A DNA stretch of 27,563 bases from Acholeplasmataceae bacterium (GCA_023264085.1 JALQTF010000036.1:1-27563); one strand, 5' to 3'. Shown: positions 1 through 8,391, numbered from the stretch's first letter. The notes: a model not told the origin generated them from the letters alone. Translations and numbers: made by a program.

Positions 1-1335
1 GAAGAACTCCTTCTCACGAAACTCAGAGAAGTTGCGAGTGATTCGTGGCGAAGACTTCAAAATATGTTGACTGCAAATTTAAAAGTATCATATCGTGGTT
101 CTGAAATCACATTGTCTGAAGTAAGAAATCTTGCATATGAACATGACGGTAATGTCAGAAAAGATGCATATGAAGCAGAATTAAAAGCACTTGAAACCAT
201 TCAAGATGCTGTTGCATTAAGTATTACAAATATTAAACGAGAAGTGAATATTGTCAATGAATTTCGAGGATATCAATCGCCTTTAGAACCTACATTAAGA
301 AGTTCTAAAATGACACAAGCAACTTTAGATGCTCTTATTTCAGCGATGGAATCCTATCGACCTGCTTTTGAAAAATATCTCAGAGCGAAAGCAAAATATT
401 TAGGTTATGATGGTGGATTACCCTTTTATGATTTGTTTGCACCAGTTGGAAAAGGTTCAAAAACCTATACCTATGATGAAGCAAAAGCACTCGTTTTAGA
501 GGCATTTTATGGATTTAGTCAACACTTAGGTGATTTTGCGAAACGTGCATTTGATGAGGAATGGATTGATGTTGAACCTAGACCTGGAAAAGTTGGTGGT
601 GCTTTCTGTTCGAATCAACCTCAAATTGGACAATCTAGAATACTCACAAATTTTACTGGGTCACTTTCTGATATTCTCACACTCGCCCATGAATTAGGTC
701 ACGGGTTTCATGGTGAAATTATTAAGAATAACGATCCTCTTCATTGGTCATATCCGATGCCACTTGCAGAAACAGCATCGATATTTTGTGAATCCATTGT
801 GAATCAACATTTATTAAAAACAATTGATGATGATGACCTTAAACTTTTTGTATTAGAAAATGCCCTTCAAGGCGATACACAAGTCATCATAGATATCTTA
901 TCAAGATATTATTTTGAAACTGAATTATTTAAAGAAGCAACAAAACCAGTGCCTGCATCATCACTAAAAGAGTGGATGCTTGATGCACAAAAGAAAGCTT
1001 ATGGAGAAGGGTTAGATCCTAATCTAAGACATCCTTTCATGTGGCTCATGAAACCTCATTACTACAGTGCAGGATTAAATTTCTATAATTTTCCTTATGC
1101 CTTTGGATTACTTTTTGGTAAAGGATTATATGGTCTATATGAAAAAGACCCAGTGCCATTTGCTGAACAATATGAAACACTGCTTGCATATACAACCAAA
1201 GCCAATGTTGAAGATGTTGCAAAAACAATGCAAATTGATGTCACGAAACCTGAGTTTTGGCATCAATCACTTGAAGTCTTAAATAAAGAAATTCATGACG
1301 TGATACATTTACTTGAAAAAACAAAAGACGCTTAA
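1..1335 (+). CDS. pepF: M3 family oligoendopeptidase (PepF-like), 5' end outside window
   Basis: This is the C-terminal part of a zinc metallopeptidase that cleaves short peptides in the cytoplasm. The frame is open from base 1, so the gene starts upstream; about 444 codons are visible against about 600 in the family. The M3 zinc site HELGH is at bases 688-702, followed by HGE and, 25-30 residues on, the LAETAS segment carrying the third (Glu) ligand. The late segment KPHYYSAGLNFYNFPYAFG fits the substrate-binding His/Tyr region of the family. The first ATG in view (64) is internal and not the start. The stop codon lies in the centre of a palindromic terminator shared with hpf, which converges on it. 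The family assignment is firm; the symbol pepF is by analogy. Confidence 0.93.
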   Translation, partial: EELLLTKLREVASDSWRRLQNMLTANLKVSYRGSEITLSEVRNLAYEHDGNVRKDAYEAELKALETIQDAVALSITNIKREVNIVNEFRGYQSPLEPTLRSSKMTQATLDALISAMESYRPAFEKYLRAKAKYLGYDGGLPFYDLFAPVGKGSKTYTYDEAKALVLEAFYGFSQHLGDFAKRAFDEEWIDVEPRPGKVGGAFCSNQPQIGQSRILTNFTGSLSDILTLAHELGHGFHGEIIKNNDPLHWSYPMPLAETASIFCESIVNQHLLKTIDDDDLKLFVLENALQGDTQVIIDILSRYYFETELFKEATKPVPASSLKEWMLDAQKKAYGEGLDPNLRHPFMWLMKPHYYSAGLNFYNFPYAFGLLFGKGLYGLYEKDPVPFAEQYETLLAYTTKANVEDVAKTMQIDVTKPEFWHQSLEVLNKEIHDVIHLLEKTKDA

Positions 1336-1350
1336 TTAAGCGTCTTTTTT
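1323..1350. terminator. Bidirectional palindromic terminator between pepF and hpf
   Basis: A 26-base perfect palindrome runs AAAAGACGCTTAA and back to TTTT with T-runs on both sides. Both convergent genes end inside it: their adjacent TAA stops sit at its centre, so both proteins end in Lys-Asp-Ala encoded by the terminator stem. Confidence 0.85.
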
Positions 1351-1890
1351 ATGATCTAATTCTGTTTCAATCACTGCATAATCACCATCATCACGTTTAT
1401 ATAAAAGATGAGATTGATGCGTTTTTTTATCTAAGAAAATAAAGAAATCATGATCCAATTGCTCCATATGATCAATGGCATCTTCAATCGTCATTGGTTC
1501 TAAAGTAATTTTTTTATTTCTTACAAGTTGCTTTGCAAAGACATCTTTTTCTATTGCATCTATAGATAATGCGGTTTTATGTTCAGTTTTATGATGTTTA
1601 TGCTGATGTTGTTTCCCTTGATATCGTTTCACTTGCGTCATCATTTTATCTGAGACGACATCAATCGCCTCATACATATCTGAAGCTTTCTCTTCTGCTC
1701 GAATGGTTACGTGATCCGCATGAATCGTGACTTCAACTTTATGAAAATTAGGATATACTTTTAATACAACTCTTACTTTTTGAATATCTTGTTGAAAAAA
1801 TTTATCAATCTTAGATAATTTTTTTTCTGCATATTCTTGTATTGCTTGTGTTACTTGAAAGCCATTCTTACCTACAATTTCAAATGTCAT
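1336..1890 (-). CDS. hpf: Ribosome hibernation promoting factor, long form
   Basis: This 184-residue protein binds the 30S subunit and promotes formation of inactive 100S ribosome dimers in stationary phase. The N-terminal RaiA-type domain (about 1-95) begins MTFEIVGKNGF and has the alternating lysine-rich helix. After a His/Lys-rich linker (KHQHKHHK) comes the C-terminal dimerisation domain (about 125-180) with KKITLEPMTIEDAIDHME and YRRDDG-like YKRDDGDYAVIE. I chose ATG at 1890: it is preceded by GAGAGGTGG five to six bases upstream and forms an ATGA overlap with the stop of the upstream gene. The alternative GTG at 1899 lies inside that ribosome site. It is probably co-transcribed with the zinc-ribbon gene before it. 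Confidence 0.93.
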   Translation of the reverse strand: MTFEIVGKNGFQVTQAIQEYAEKKLSKIDKFFQQDIQKVRVVLKVYPNFHKVEVTIHADHVTIRAEEKASDMYEAIDVVSDKMMTQVKRYQGKQHQHKHHKTEHKTALSIDAIEKDVFAKQLVRNKKITLEPMTIEDAIDHMEQLDHDFFIFLDKKTHQSHLLYKRDDGDYAVIETELDHKKDA

Positions 1891-2243
1891 ACATGCCACC
1901 TCTCTTTTTTATTTTCGATATGAAATATGAATAGATTCCCAATATTGATGTATTCTAACATTTTAAGGACTTGAATATCTTCGTACTCAAACCACAAAAT
2001 GAGATGATGATTTGAAAAGTGTTGTAATAAGGATAGGTAATACATGATCGTTAAGTTATCCAATACTTCTTCTATCATGATGTGTAATATATCAACATCA
2101 CAGTGATTTAATACGATGCGTTCACTTTCTAAAATCACTGGGTGTTTGGTAAAACAATGTTCACAAATATGATAAATGGACTTATTGATACTTAAAGGAG
2201 ATGCATAGACATAAAGTATTGATTTACAATGCAAACATTGCAC
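1887..2243 (-). CDS. Small zinc-ribbon protein of unknown function upstream of hpf
   Basis: I do not recognise this 118-residue protein. Its N-terminus carries two Cys pairs, CLHC at residues 3-6 and CEHC at about 27-30, consistent with a zinc ribbon. The rest is rich in Leu, Ile and His with no catalytic motif I can name. In many Bacillota the gene just before hpf is comFC, whose product also starts with a zinc ribbon but continues into a phosphoribosyltransferase domain. That domain is absent here, so it could be a degenerate ComFC or an unrelated protein in the same place. The start is GTG at 2243, supported by AAGGAG six bases upstream; there is no suitable ATG. It overlaps hpf by four bases (ATGA), indicating translational coupling. 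Confidence 0.7.
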   Translation of the reverse strand: MQCLHCKSILYVYASPLSINKSIYHICEHCFTKHPVILESERIVLNHCDVDILHIMIEEVLDNLTIMYYLSLLQHFSNHHLILWFEYEDIQVLKMLEYINIGNLFIFHIENKKERWHV

Positions 2244-2282
2244 ATAAAACTCCTTACTTTATGTTATGCCTACTTTTAAGTT

Positions 2283-4343
2283 TTACTTTTTATACGTTTC
2301 GATAATTTTAGGTATTAAATGTTGAGGAACTTCATCGTATCTTAAAAACTCACGTGTAAATTGTCCACTACCTTGTGTCATCGCTTTTAAATCAATCGCA
2401 TATGAAACAATTTCAGATTCTGGTACTTCACAATTAATCACTTGGAAAGATCCATCATCAGTAGGATTCATACCATGGACACGTCCTCTACGTTTATTCA
2501 TATCACCCATGACATCACCGACAAATTTCTCATCTACGGTCACATCTAATTTTACGATTGGTTCTAATATCGTAGGTTGAGCTTTCTCACAAGCATTTTT
2601 AAATGCTAATGCTGCCGCAAGTTTAAATGAAAGTTCATTTGAATCTACAGAATGATACGATCCATCATATAAAGTCGCTTTTACATTAATGACTGGGAAG
2701 CCAGCGAGAGGACCATGTTCGAATGTTTCAATAAGTCCTTTTTCTACGGCAGGGAAATAATTTTTAGGAACTGCACCTCCGAAGACATCCTCATGAAATT
2801 CAAATAATTCATTCGATGGTTCAAATTTAATAAAGACATGTCCAAACTGACCTGCACCACCGGATTGTTTTTTATGTTTCCCTTCAGCTTCAACATATTT
2901 TTTGATTGTTTCTCGATACACAATTTTTTGTTCATCAATGTCAACATCTACTTTAAACATCAGTTTCATACGTTCTAAAATGTAATTAAGATGTGTCATT
3001 CCCTGACCACCTATGAGTAACTGTTGTGTCTCTTTATTTCGTTGAATTTGAAAGGTTGGATCTTCTAGATTAAGTCGATGCAAAGCATTTGATATTTTAT
3101 CCTCATCATTTTTATTTTTTGGATGTACTGCAATATACATAATTGGATTCGGGATTGCAACAGGATCAACTAAAGTAATATGTTTAGGATCACTTAAACT
3201 ATTCCCTGTTTCTAGTCCATCAATCTTAGCCACTACACAAATATCACCAGCATGATAAATATCATTATTAATTTGTTGTTTTCCTCTTACAGAAAATACA
3301 TTACTTAGTTTTTTGACGTCTTTTGAAGGTAATAACGTGACTTCTTGATTCGGTTTTAAAGATCCTCGATTAATTTTTATGTAGCTCATGGTACCTATAA
3401 AAGGATCCACTGTCGTCTTAAAAACATACCCTTGGAAAGGTTCATTTTCTACTGTTTGAATTTGAACAGAAGCATTTTTATCATCTTTCCCTTCGAGTGG
3501 TTGAAGTTCGTTTGGCGCTGGTAAATAGTCAAAAAGCATATCAATCATTGTACGTATACCAATAGCTTTTGAAGCACTACCAACAAGTACAGGTGTAAGT
3601 TCACCATTCATAATACCAGATCGTAATCCAGTTTTAATTTCTTCTTCTGTAAGTGTTTCACCATTAAAAAACTTATCTAATAGTGCTTCTGAGGTCTCTG
3701 CAACACTCTCAAGCATCATATTTCTTAATTCATCAACTTTAGGTTTTTTCTCTTCCCAAATTTCAGCATCATGTGATGTAATACCATCATAAATACGTGC
3801 TTTCATTTCTACAATATTGACAAAACCTTCAAAATTTTCCTCTTTACCAATTGGCCAACAAAATGGGACGGCTTTTTTACCTAATTTTTCTCTAATTTCT
3901 TCAATAAGTGCATCAAATTTTATGTTTTCTTTATCCATTTTATTGATGAATAATACCGCAGGTATATGTCTTTTACGAATTTCTTTCCAAACACGTATGG
4001 TTCCTACTTCAACACCTTTTGTTGCATCAATCGTAATCACGGCACCTTTTACAACACTTAGTGCTTGATAAAGATCACCAATAAATTCATCACTTCCTGG
4101 AACATCTAAAAAATTGAATTTATGGTCATGAAATTCGGTAGGAATCAATGACATTGAAAGACTCGATAATTTATTTTGTTCTTCAACTAAAAAATCTGAT
4201 ATCGATGTTTTCTTATCTACTTCTCCTTGTTTATCGACGGCACCGGATACATATAAAATTGCTTCTGCCATCGTTGTTTTTCCAGATCCTTGATGCCCCA
4301 AAATAGCAACATTTCTGATATTGCTTGTTTGATACTCTTTCAT
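2283..4343 (-). CDS. EF-G-like translational GTPase (FusA paralogue)
   Basis: This 686-residue protein has the EF-G layout: GTPase domain (1-270), beta-barrel domain II, domain III, domain IV and the C-terminal domain V. Visible motifs are the P-loop GHQGSGKTT (16-24), the G3 segment DVPGSDEF in place of DTPGHVDF, and NKMD for guanine recognition. The switch I consensus RGITI is missing and the catalytic His of the G3 motif is replaced by Ser, as in divergent EF-G-like paralogues rather than the main elongation factor. Start ATG 4343 is set by AAGGAGG four bases upstream; an open upstream extension to 4502 would overlap yidD on the other strand and reads like non-coding sequence. It is divergent from yidD. 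Its cellular role (translocation, recycling or stress) is unknown. Confidence 0.88.
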   Translation of the reverse strand: MKEYQTSNIRNVAILGHQGSGKTTMAEAILYVSGAVDKQGEVDKKTSISDFLVEEQNKLSSLSMSLIPTEFHDHKFNFLDVPGSDEFIGDLYQALSVVKGAVITIDATKGVEVGTIRVWKEIRKRHIPAVLFINKMDKENIKFDALIEEIREKLGKKAVPFCWPIGKEENFEGFVNIVEMKARIYDGITSHDAEIWEEKKPKVDELRNMMLESVAETSEALLDKFFNGETLTEEEIKTGLRSGIMNGELTPVLVGSASKAIGIRTMIDMLFDYLPAPNELQPLEGKDDKNASVQIQTVENEPFQGYVFKTTVDPFIGTMSYIKINRGSLKPNQEVTLLPSKDVKKLSNVFSVRGKQQINNDIYHAGDICVVAKIDGLETGNSLSDPKHITLVDPVAIPNPIMYIAVHPKNKNDEDKISNALHRLNLEDPTFQIQRNKETQQLLIGGQGMTHLNYILERMKLMFKVDVDIDEQKIVYRETIKKYVEAEGKHKKQSGGAGQFGHVFIKFEPSNELFEFHEDVFGGAVPKNYFPAVEKGLIETFEHGPLAGFPVINVKATLYDGSYHSVDSNELSFKLAAALAFKNACEKAQPTILEPIVKLDVTVDEKFVGDVMGDMNKRRGRVHGMNPTDDGSFQVINCEVPESEIVSYAIDLKAMTQGSGQFTREFLRYDEVPQHLIPKIIETYKK

Positions 4344-4379
4344 ATATCCTCCTTGAAAACGGTTACATTTGTTACTATT

Positions 4380-4388
4380 ATTATAACA
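4380..4388 (-). promoter_or_regulatory. Extended -10 promoter of the EF-G-like gene
   Basis: The minus strand reads TGTTATAAT, an exact extended -10 box about 37 bases upstream of the start codon. No good -35 is seen at 16-18 bases. It is mirrored by the same box for yidD on the plus strand. Confidence 0.55.
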
Positions 4389-4421
4389 TAATACCTTCAA
4401 ATATGAATGTTCTTTTTTAAA

Positions 4422-4430
4422 TGTTATAAT
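4422..4430 (+). promoter_or_regulatory. Extended -10 promoter of yidD
   Basis: TGTTATAAT lies 15 bases before the yidD ATG. The predicted transcript would start near the ribosome site GGAG (4437-4440), so the leader would be very short. It forms an inverted repeat with the box at 4380-4388. Confidence 0.5.
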
Positions 4431-4445
4431 CAAATTGGAGATAAA

Positions 4446-4679
4446 ATGAAAAAAATTGCAATTAAAAGTATTCGATGGTATCAAAAAAATATTTCGCCAC
4501 ATTCAAATCATAAGTGTCGGCACACACCAACATGTTCAAATTATGCCTTAACATGCTATGAACGCTTTAATTTTTTCAAAGCAACGTTATTAACTTCAAA
4601 ACGTATTCTTACTTGTAACCCACTTTTTAAACCTAAGTATGATCCTGTACCAGAAAAGAAAAAGATATCAAAAAAATGA
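4446..4679 (+). CDS. yidD: Membrane protein insertion efficiency factor YidD
   Basis: YidD is a small protein attached to the inner face of the membrane by an amphipathic N-terminal helix, and it assists YidC-dependent insertion. The 77 residues show the family signature: WYQKNISP, then CRHTPTCSNYA with its conserved cysteines, then the NP...YDPVP ending. ATG 4446 is chosen over upstream in-frame codons because GGAG lies five bases before it and homologues begin with a similar short basic helix. The stop codon TGA lies inside the terminator hairpin, which also shows that TGA is a stop in this organism. yidD is usually near rpmH/rnpA/yidC; here it stands alone, divergent from the EF-G-like gene. 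Confidence 0.92.
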   Translation: MKKIAIKSIRWYQKNISPHSNHKCRHTPTCSNYALTCYERFNFFKATLLTSKRILTCNPLFKPKYDPVPEKKKISKK

Positions 4680-4689
4680 TATCTTTTTT
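4661..4689 (+). terminator. Terminator after yidD
   Basis: The stem AAAGATATCA pairs with TGATATCTTT across an A6 loop, followed by further T residues. It overlaps the last codons of yidD. Confidence 0.8.
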
Positions 4690-4749
4690 ATTTTTCCAAT
4701 AAATTTCATGCTGCACAAGTAATAATGTTAAAGAGATAGGAGAAAGCTT

Positions 4750-5235
4750 ATGAAAAAATTACTCGTTTCAAGTTTAATGATTGTATTAGTTCTTATTGGT
4801 TGCACATCAACACCTACAGAAAGTCTCGATGACATAAATGTTGATTTGAGTGTCTCCTCTATGTTAGTACTTGCATTGGAAGATGAATATAAAGCGAAAG
4901 CAACATACGAAGTCATTATTTCTGAGTATGGCACAATCACACCTTTTCGCAATATTGTCAACGCAGAGCAAACACATATCGACTTATTACTTCCTCTATT
5001 TGATACATATCAAATAGAATTACCAGATCCTGTAGATAAAGAAGCACTTATATTACCTGATAGCATATCGAGTGCACTTGCTTTAGGTATACAAGCTGAA
5101 ATTGATAACATCGCTTTATATGAAGCATTTTTAAAAACAGATATACCAGATGATATAAGAGATGCATTTGAAAAATTGATGGGTGCATCAGAAAATCACC
5201 TTCAAGCATTCACAAGAGCTTATGAGATACAATAA
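4750..5235 (+). CDS. DUF2202 (ferritin-like fold) lipoprotein
   Basis: A predicted lipoprotein of 161 residues. The signal peptide MKKLLVSSLMIVLVLIGC ends in a lipobox with Cys18, so the mature protein is likely anchored on the outer face of the cell membrane. The rest matches the DUF2202 helical domain: LALEDEYKAKATYEVI in the first helix, EQTHIDLLLPLFDTY in the second, and a repeat of the pattern with EIDNIALYEAFL and ENHLQAFTRAYE. The spaced Glu and His residues are those that would bind metal in a ferritin-like four-helix bundle. ATG 4750 has AGGAG seven bases upstream. It is a single gene between two terminators. Function is unproven; metal or oxidant handling is an inference from the fold. 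Confidence 0.82.
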   Translation: MKKLLVSSLMIVLVLIGCTSTPTESLDDINVDLSVSSMLVLALEDEYKAKATYEVIISEYGTITPFRNIVNAEQTHIDLLLPLFDTYQIELPDPVDKEALILPDSISSALALGIQAEIDNIALYEAFLKTDIPDDIRDAFEKLMGASENHLQAFTRAYEIQ

Positions 5236-5248
5236 AAGTAACAAATAA

Positions 5249-5277
5249 AAAAACATGTCTTGAACATGTTTTTTTTA
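5249..5277. terminator. Bidirectional terminator between the DUF2202 gene and proS
   Basis: AAAAAACATGT pairs with ACATGTTTTTT around a CTTGA loop, with A/T runs on both sides, between two convergent genes. Confidence 0.85.
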
Positions 5278-5281
5278 TGCT

Positions 5282-6700
5282 TTAATATGCTCTTGCAAAC
5301 AAAATGATTTGAGATGCTTTTTTTCCAGTTACAGGACATGTGTTCTCTAATTTAGATTGATCAAATGGTATGACACGAGCTGTTGCTTGGGTATCGGCTT
5401 TGATGATGGCCTCTGCATCTTCATGCACGGACATCGATACATATCCACCTAAAGCAATTTTTTCCTTAAACAATTCATAATCATTCACATGAAATGTATG
5501 CGATTCAACATAAGTCTGTGCTTTTTCATACATCTTTTGGTGGATGGTGCTCAGTAATTCAGGCATGATACCAATAACTTCACTTAGAGGTACTTGCTGT
5601 TTTTGACGATTATAACGTGTCGCAAGTGTCACCTGTTTATGTTCTAGATCTCTTCTGCCGATTTCAATACGAACAGGCACACCTTTCATCTCATATTCAC
5701 TAAATTTCCAACCTGGTGATTTATCAGAAGTATCCATCATGACTCGGTAATGATCTTTTAAAGATTCAAAAATGGTTGTTGCTTCTTTCATGACATCGTC
5801 ATCACTTGAAATCGGCACAATCACAATTTGAGTTGGCGCAACATAAGGTGGCATAACAAGTCCATCATCATCTCCATGTACCATGATAATCGCACCTAAC
5901 AGTCGCGTAGATACGCCCCAAGATGTTTGATAAACAAATTGTTCTTGATTATCTTGATCTCGATACGATATGTCAAATGCTTTTGCAAATCCTTGTCCAA
6001 AATAGTGTGTGGTTCCTGATTGAAGCGCTTGACCGTCTGGCATGAGTGCTTCAATCGAATACGTTGCTTCTGCACCGGCAAATTTTTCTTTTTCTGTTTT
6101 CTGACCCGTTATAAATGGAATCGCAAGCATGTCTTTTCCAAGGGTTTCATATATAGAAAGCATATTCATTGTTTCTTCTTTAGCTTCTTGTTCCGATGCG
6201 TGAATGGTATGTCCCTCTTGCCACAAAAATTCTTTACCTCTTAAAAATGGACGGGTTGTTTTTTCCCAACGAACAACAGAACACCACTGATTATATTTTT
6301 TTGGTAAATCGCGATGAGATTGAACTACAGATTTAAAATGGGTACAAAATAGCACCTCTGAAGTTGGTCTTATAATCAATCTTTCATTTAAATCTTCTTT
6401 ACCTGTTGTTGTTACCATTGCTGTCTCAGGAGCAAATCCTTCAACATGGTCTTTTTCTTTTTGAAATAAAGATTCTGGAATTAATAACGGTAAATAGACA
6501 TTGTCGTGTCCTGTTTGTTTAAATTGTGTATTTAAATATTGCTGAATATTTTCCCAAATAGCATATCCATAAGGACGATAAATAATAAATCCTTTGACAT
6601 CGCTATAACTCATCAATTCTGCTTTGATACATACATCCGTGTACCATTGGGCAAAGTTTTCAGTTTGTGAGGTAATGGTTGATACAAATTTTTTTGCCAT
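5282..6700 (-). CDS. proS: Prolyl-tRNA synthetase, short (eukaryote/archaea-like) form
   Basis: This enzyme charges tRNA-Pro in the cytoplasm. The 472-residue length, the lack of the editing insertion and the C-terminal Tyr (FARAY) mark the short class IIa form found in many Bacillota and Mollicutes. Motif 1 surroundings (IIRPTSEVLF), motif 2 (RWEKTTRPFLRGKEFLWQEGHT) and motif 3 (GVSTRLLGAIIMVHGDDDGLVMPP region) are all present, followed by the anticodon-binding domain (about 285-390) and the C-terminal domain. Oddly, the C-terminal zinc site is degenerate: only one Cys (in ENTCPVTGK) remains where homologues often have four. ATG 6700 follows AAGGA; the stop of cvfB is three bases upstream, so the two genes form an operon. 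Confidence 0.95.
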   Translation of the reverse strand: MAKKFVSTITSQTENFAQWYTDVCIKAELMSYSDVKGFIIYRPYGYAIWENIQQYLNTQFKQTGHDNVYLPLLIPESLFQKEKDHVEGFAPETAMVTTTGKEDLNERLIIRPTSEVLFCTHFKSVVQSHRDLPKKYNQWCSVVRWEKTTRPFLRGKEFLWQEGHTIHASEQEAKEETMNMLSIYETLGKDMLAIPFITGQKTEKEKFAGAEATYSIEALMPDGQALQSGTTHYFGQGFAKAFDISYRDQDNQEQFVYQTSWGVSTRLLGAIIMVHGDDDGLVMPPYVAPTQIVIVPISSDDDVMKEATTIFESLKDHYRVMMDTSDKSPGWKFSEYEMKGVPVRIEIGRRDLEHKQVTLATRYNRQKQQVPLSEVIGIMPELLSTIHQKMYEKAQTYVESHTFHVNDYELFKEKIALGGYVSMSVHEDAEAIIKADTQATARVIPFDQSKLENTCPVTGKKASQIILFARAY

Positions 6701-6703
6701 ACG

Positions 6704-7528
6704 TCATTCCTTTATTAATACTGTTTGTCCATCAACAAACGTAATTTTTCTTGTTTTATATAAGTAGCCTAAAGCTCTTTTGAACGCTTTTCGACTCATT
6801 TGAAATGTCTTTTCAATAGTTTCAGAAGTGCTTGATGCATCCAGTGGCATTTTTTTATGTAATTCTAAATATGATAATATCACATCCGCATCAGATAAAC
6901 GTTTTGTTTCTTTAGATTGAAGTAACGTTCCTGTATATCCTTTGCTTGATTCATGGATCACTTTTAAAGAGCGCTTTGTTCCAATCGGTAGTCTATTGTC
7001 ATATTGAGATTCATGAATAAATACCGGGGTAAGTTGATTCGTAATAAATCTTAATCCTTCTTTATGAAATCCATTAACAAAACCATCATAATAAGAAAGA
7101 AGTTCAAGAGACTGATATGGTGGATTTGGTATTGCAAGTTCTAAATATAATCTATTTTTAACTTTTAATTCAACAAATAATGTATCATCTTTTTTAGGCC
7201 AAAATGCTTTATCCAAAGGTAAATGATCTTTCGATAACAAAATATGTTTATTGATGCCATTGTCTAAAAATACGCCTAGATTTTCTTCCACAGACATCAC
7301 TTTGAGTAATCCTTTTTCCCCAACAGTTAATATCGGTGTATCCATTGTTGCTGCAATGCGTTTATAGGCATCCATATATAAAAAGACATCAATCATTTGA
7401 CCAATTTCTAGTGATGCTGCTTCTTTTGCGTGAAGAAATACCTCTTCTTCATCGCATATGATTGCATAGCCGATATCAGTTTTTCTATCCACGATACATG
7501 AATATATAAATCCTTGAGTTAATGCCAT
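6704..7528 (-). CDS. cvfB: CvfB family S1-domain RNA-binding regulator
   Basis: A 274-residue protein of the CvfB/YitL family: several S1-like OB-fold domains followed by a C-terminal winged helix. The N-terminal domain reads DIGYAIICDEEEVFLHAKEA, typical of these S1 domains; the middle holds a segment starting GEKGLLKVMS, and the C-terminus (about 215-270) has the winged-helix region with SRKAFKRALGYLYKTRKI. CvfB binds RNA and affects virulence and virulence-factor expression in Staphylococcus; its direct role elsewhere is not settled. The ATG at 7528 has AAGGAG upstream. It is directly upstream of proS with three bases between, so the pair is likely one transcript. Confidence 0.88.
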   Translation of the reverse strand: MALTQGFIYSCIVDRKTDIGYAIICDEEEVFLHAKEAASLEIGQMIDVFLYMDAYKRIAATMDTPILTVGEKGLLKVMSVEENLGVFLDNGINKHILLSKDHLPLDKAFWPKKDDTLFVELKVKNRLYLELAIPNPPYQSLELLSYYDGFVNGFHKEGLRFITNQLTPVFIHESQYDNRLPIGTKRSLKVIHESSKGYTGTLLQSKETKRLSDADVILSYLELHKKMPLDASSTSETIEKTFQMSRKAFKRALGYLYKTRKITFVDGQTVLIKE

Positions 7529-7557
7529 AGTTTCTCCTTAATTATTGTATCATGAAA

Positions 7558-7592
7558 GATAAAAAAGTGAGGAATATCCTCACTTTTTTATC
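7558..7592 (-). terminator. Terminator of the fic gene
   Basis: A 12-base arm AAAAAAGTGAGG pairs with CCTCACTTTTTT around AATAT, giving a strong hairpin with T-run on the minus strand immediately after the fic stop codon. Confidence 0.88.
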
Positions 7593-7593
7593 T

Positions 7594-8331
7594 TTATTTA
7601 GAGATTTCTAATGTATTGATCACATCTTCATATCTTTCGATAAGAAGATTTTCAATAAATGCTTTAAGCGGTTTGATGTTTTTATCTATTTTAAATGTTT
7701 CTAACTGTTGAATATAGGTTTCTTTTAACTTTATAGGTATAGAAATTGGTAAATCATTATTTTTTATCAAATAATAATTGAGTACAAGTCTTGCAAGTCT
7801 TCCATTACCATCTAAAAATGGATGTATTTTTGCAAGCGTTGCATGAAAATATACTGCTTCATCTAAAGGTGTTTCAAATGTCATAGTTTCTAAAGAAGAA
7901 AAAAGTTTATGCATACGATCATACACTTTTGCATGATCTGTAGGTTGGTGTGTAGACCCCATCATTTGGATGTTAACGTTTCGATAAACGCCACCTTGGA
8001 AAATACCATCCACAACCATTTCATGTAAATCTTTTAACTTATCTTCAGTCATCGCTTCTTTATGTTTCACCATTGACAAAATTTTTTCAAATGCTGCCAC
8101 ATGATTTAAGACTTCTTTTTGTTCTCTTTCAGAGTACTCAAGTAGTGTCTTTCGTTGTATGAGTGTTTTCACATCTTCATAAGGAATTCTATTTTGACCT
8201 TCTAAGCTAATTGCATCATATGTATAGACAACTTTAAACGCCTCCATAATATCTTCTAATGCTTCTTGATCCACTTCTTTTAAGATATTTTGAAGGTGGT
8301 TTCTCTGTACTTCTAAAATGTCTTTCTCCAT
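7594..8331 (-). CDS. Fic domain protein (predicted AMP-transferase)
   Basis: Fic proteins transfer a nucleotide, usually AMP, from ATP to a hydroxyl group on a target protein. The 245-residue product has the complete active-site motif HPFLDGNGRLAR at 170-181 with catalytic His170, preceded by the flap-like segment GGVYRNVNIQM (113-123). Near the N-terminus, ISLEG (41-45) sits where class II Fic proteins carry their inhibitory helix with its Glu; the usual Ser/Thr four residues before that Glu is Ala, so this assignment is tentative. ATG 8331 is chosen over an in-frame codon at 8385 because the promoter lies between them and GGGAG lies nine bases upstream. No antitoxin partner is visible. The target is unknown. 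Confidence 0.9.
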   Translation of the reverse strand: MEKDILEVQRNHLQNILKEVDQEALEDIMEAFKVVYTYDAISLEGQNRIPYEDVKTLIQRKTLLEYSEREQKEVLNHVAAFEKILSMVKHKEAMTEDKLKDLHEMVVDGIFQGGVYRNVNIQMMGSTHQPTDHAKVYDRMHKLFSSLETMTFETPLDEAVYFHATLAKIHPFLDGNGRLARLVLNYYLIKNNDLPISIPIKLKETYIQQLETFKIDKNIKPLKAFIENLLIERYEDVINTLEISK

Positions 8332-8356
8332 ATTCAATTTCTCCCGCTTTTTTTTT

Positions 8357-8385
8357 ATTATAACAATTAATGATAGCGATTTCAA
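8357..8385 (-). promoter_or_regulatory. Promoter of the fic gene
   Basis: On the minus strand TTGAAA is followed after 17 bases by TATAAT, with TG one base before it. This is a near-consensus vegetative promoter with a leader of about 20 bases. Confidence 0.78.
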
Positions 8386-8391
8386 GGCTAT

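Noticed and set aside
4344..4502. N-terminal extension of the EF-G-like protein
   Set aside because: It would cover its own ribosome site and promoter and the start of yidD; the family begins at the chosen ATG.
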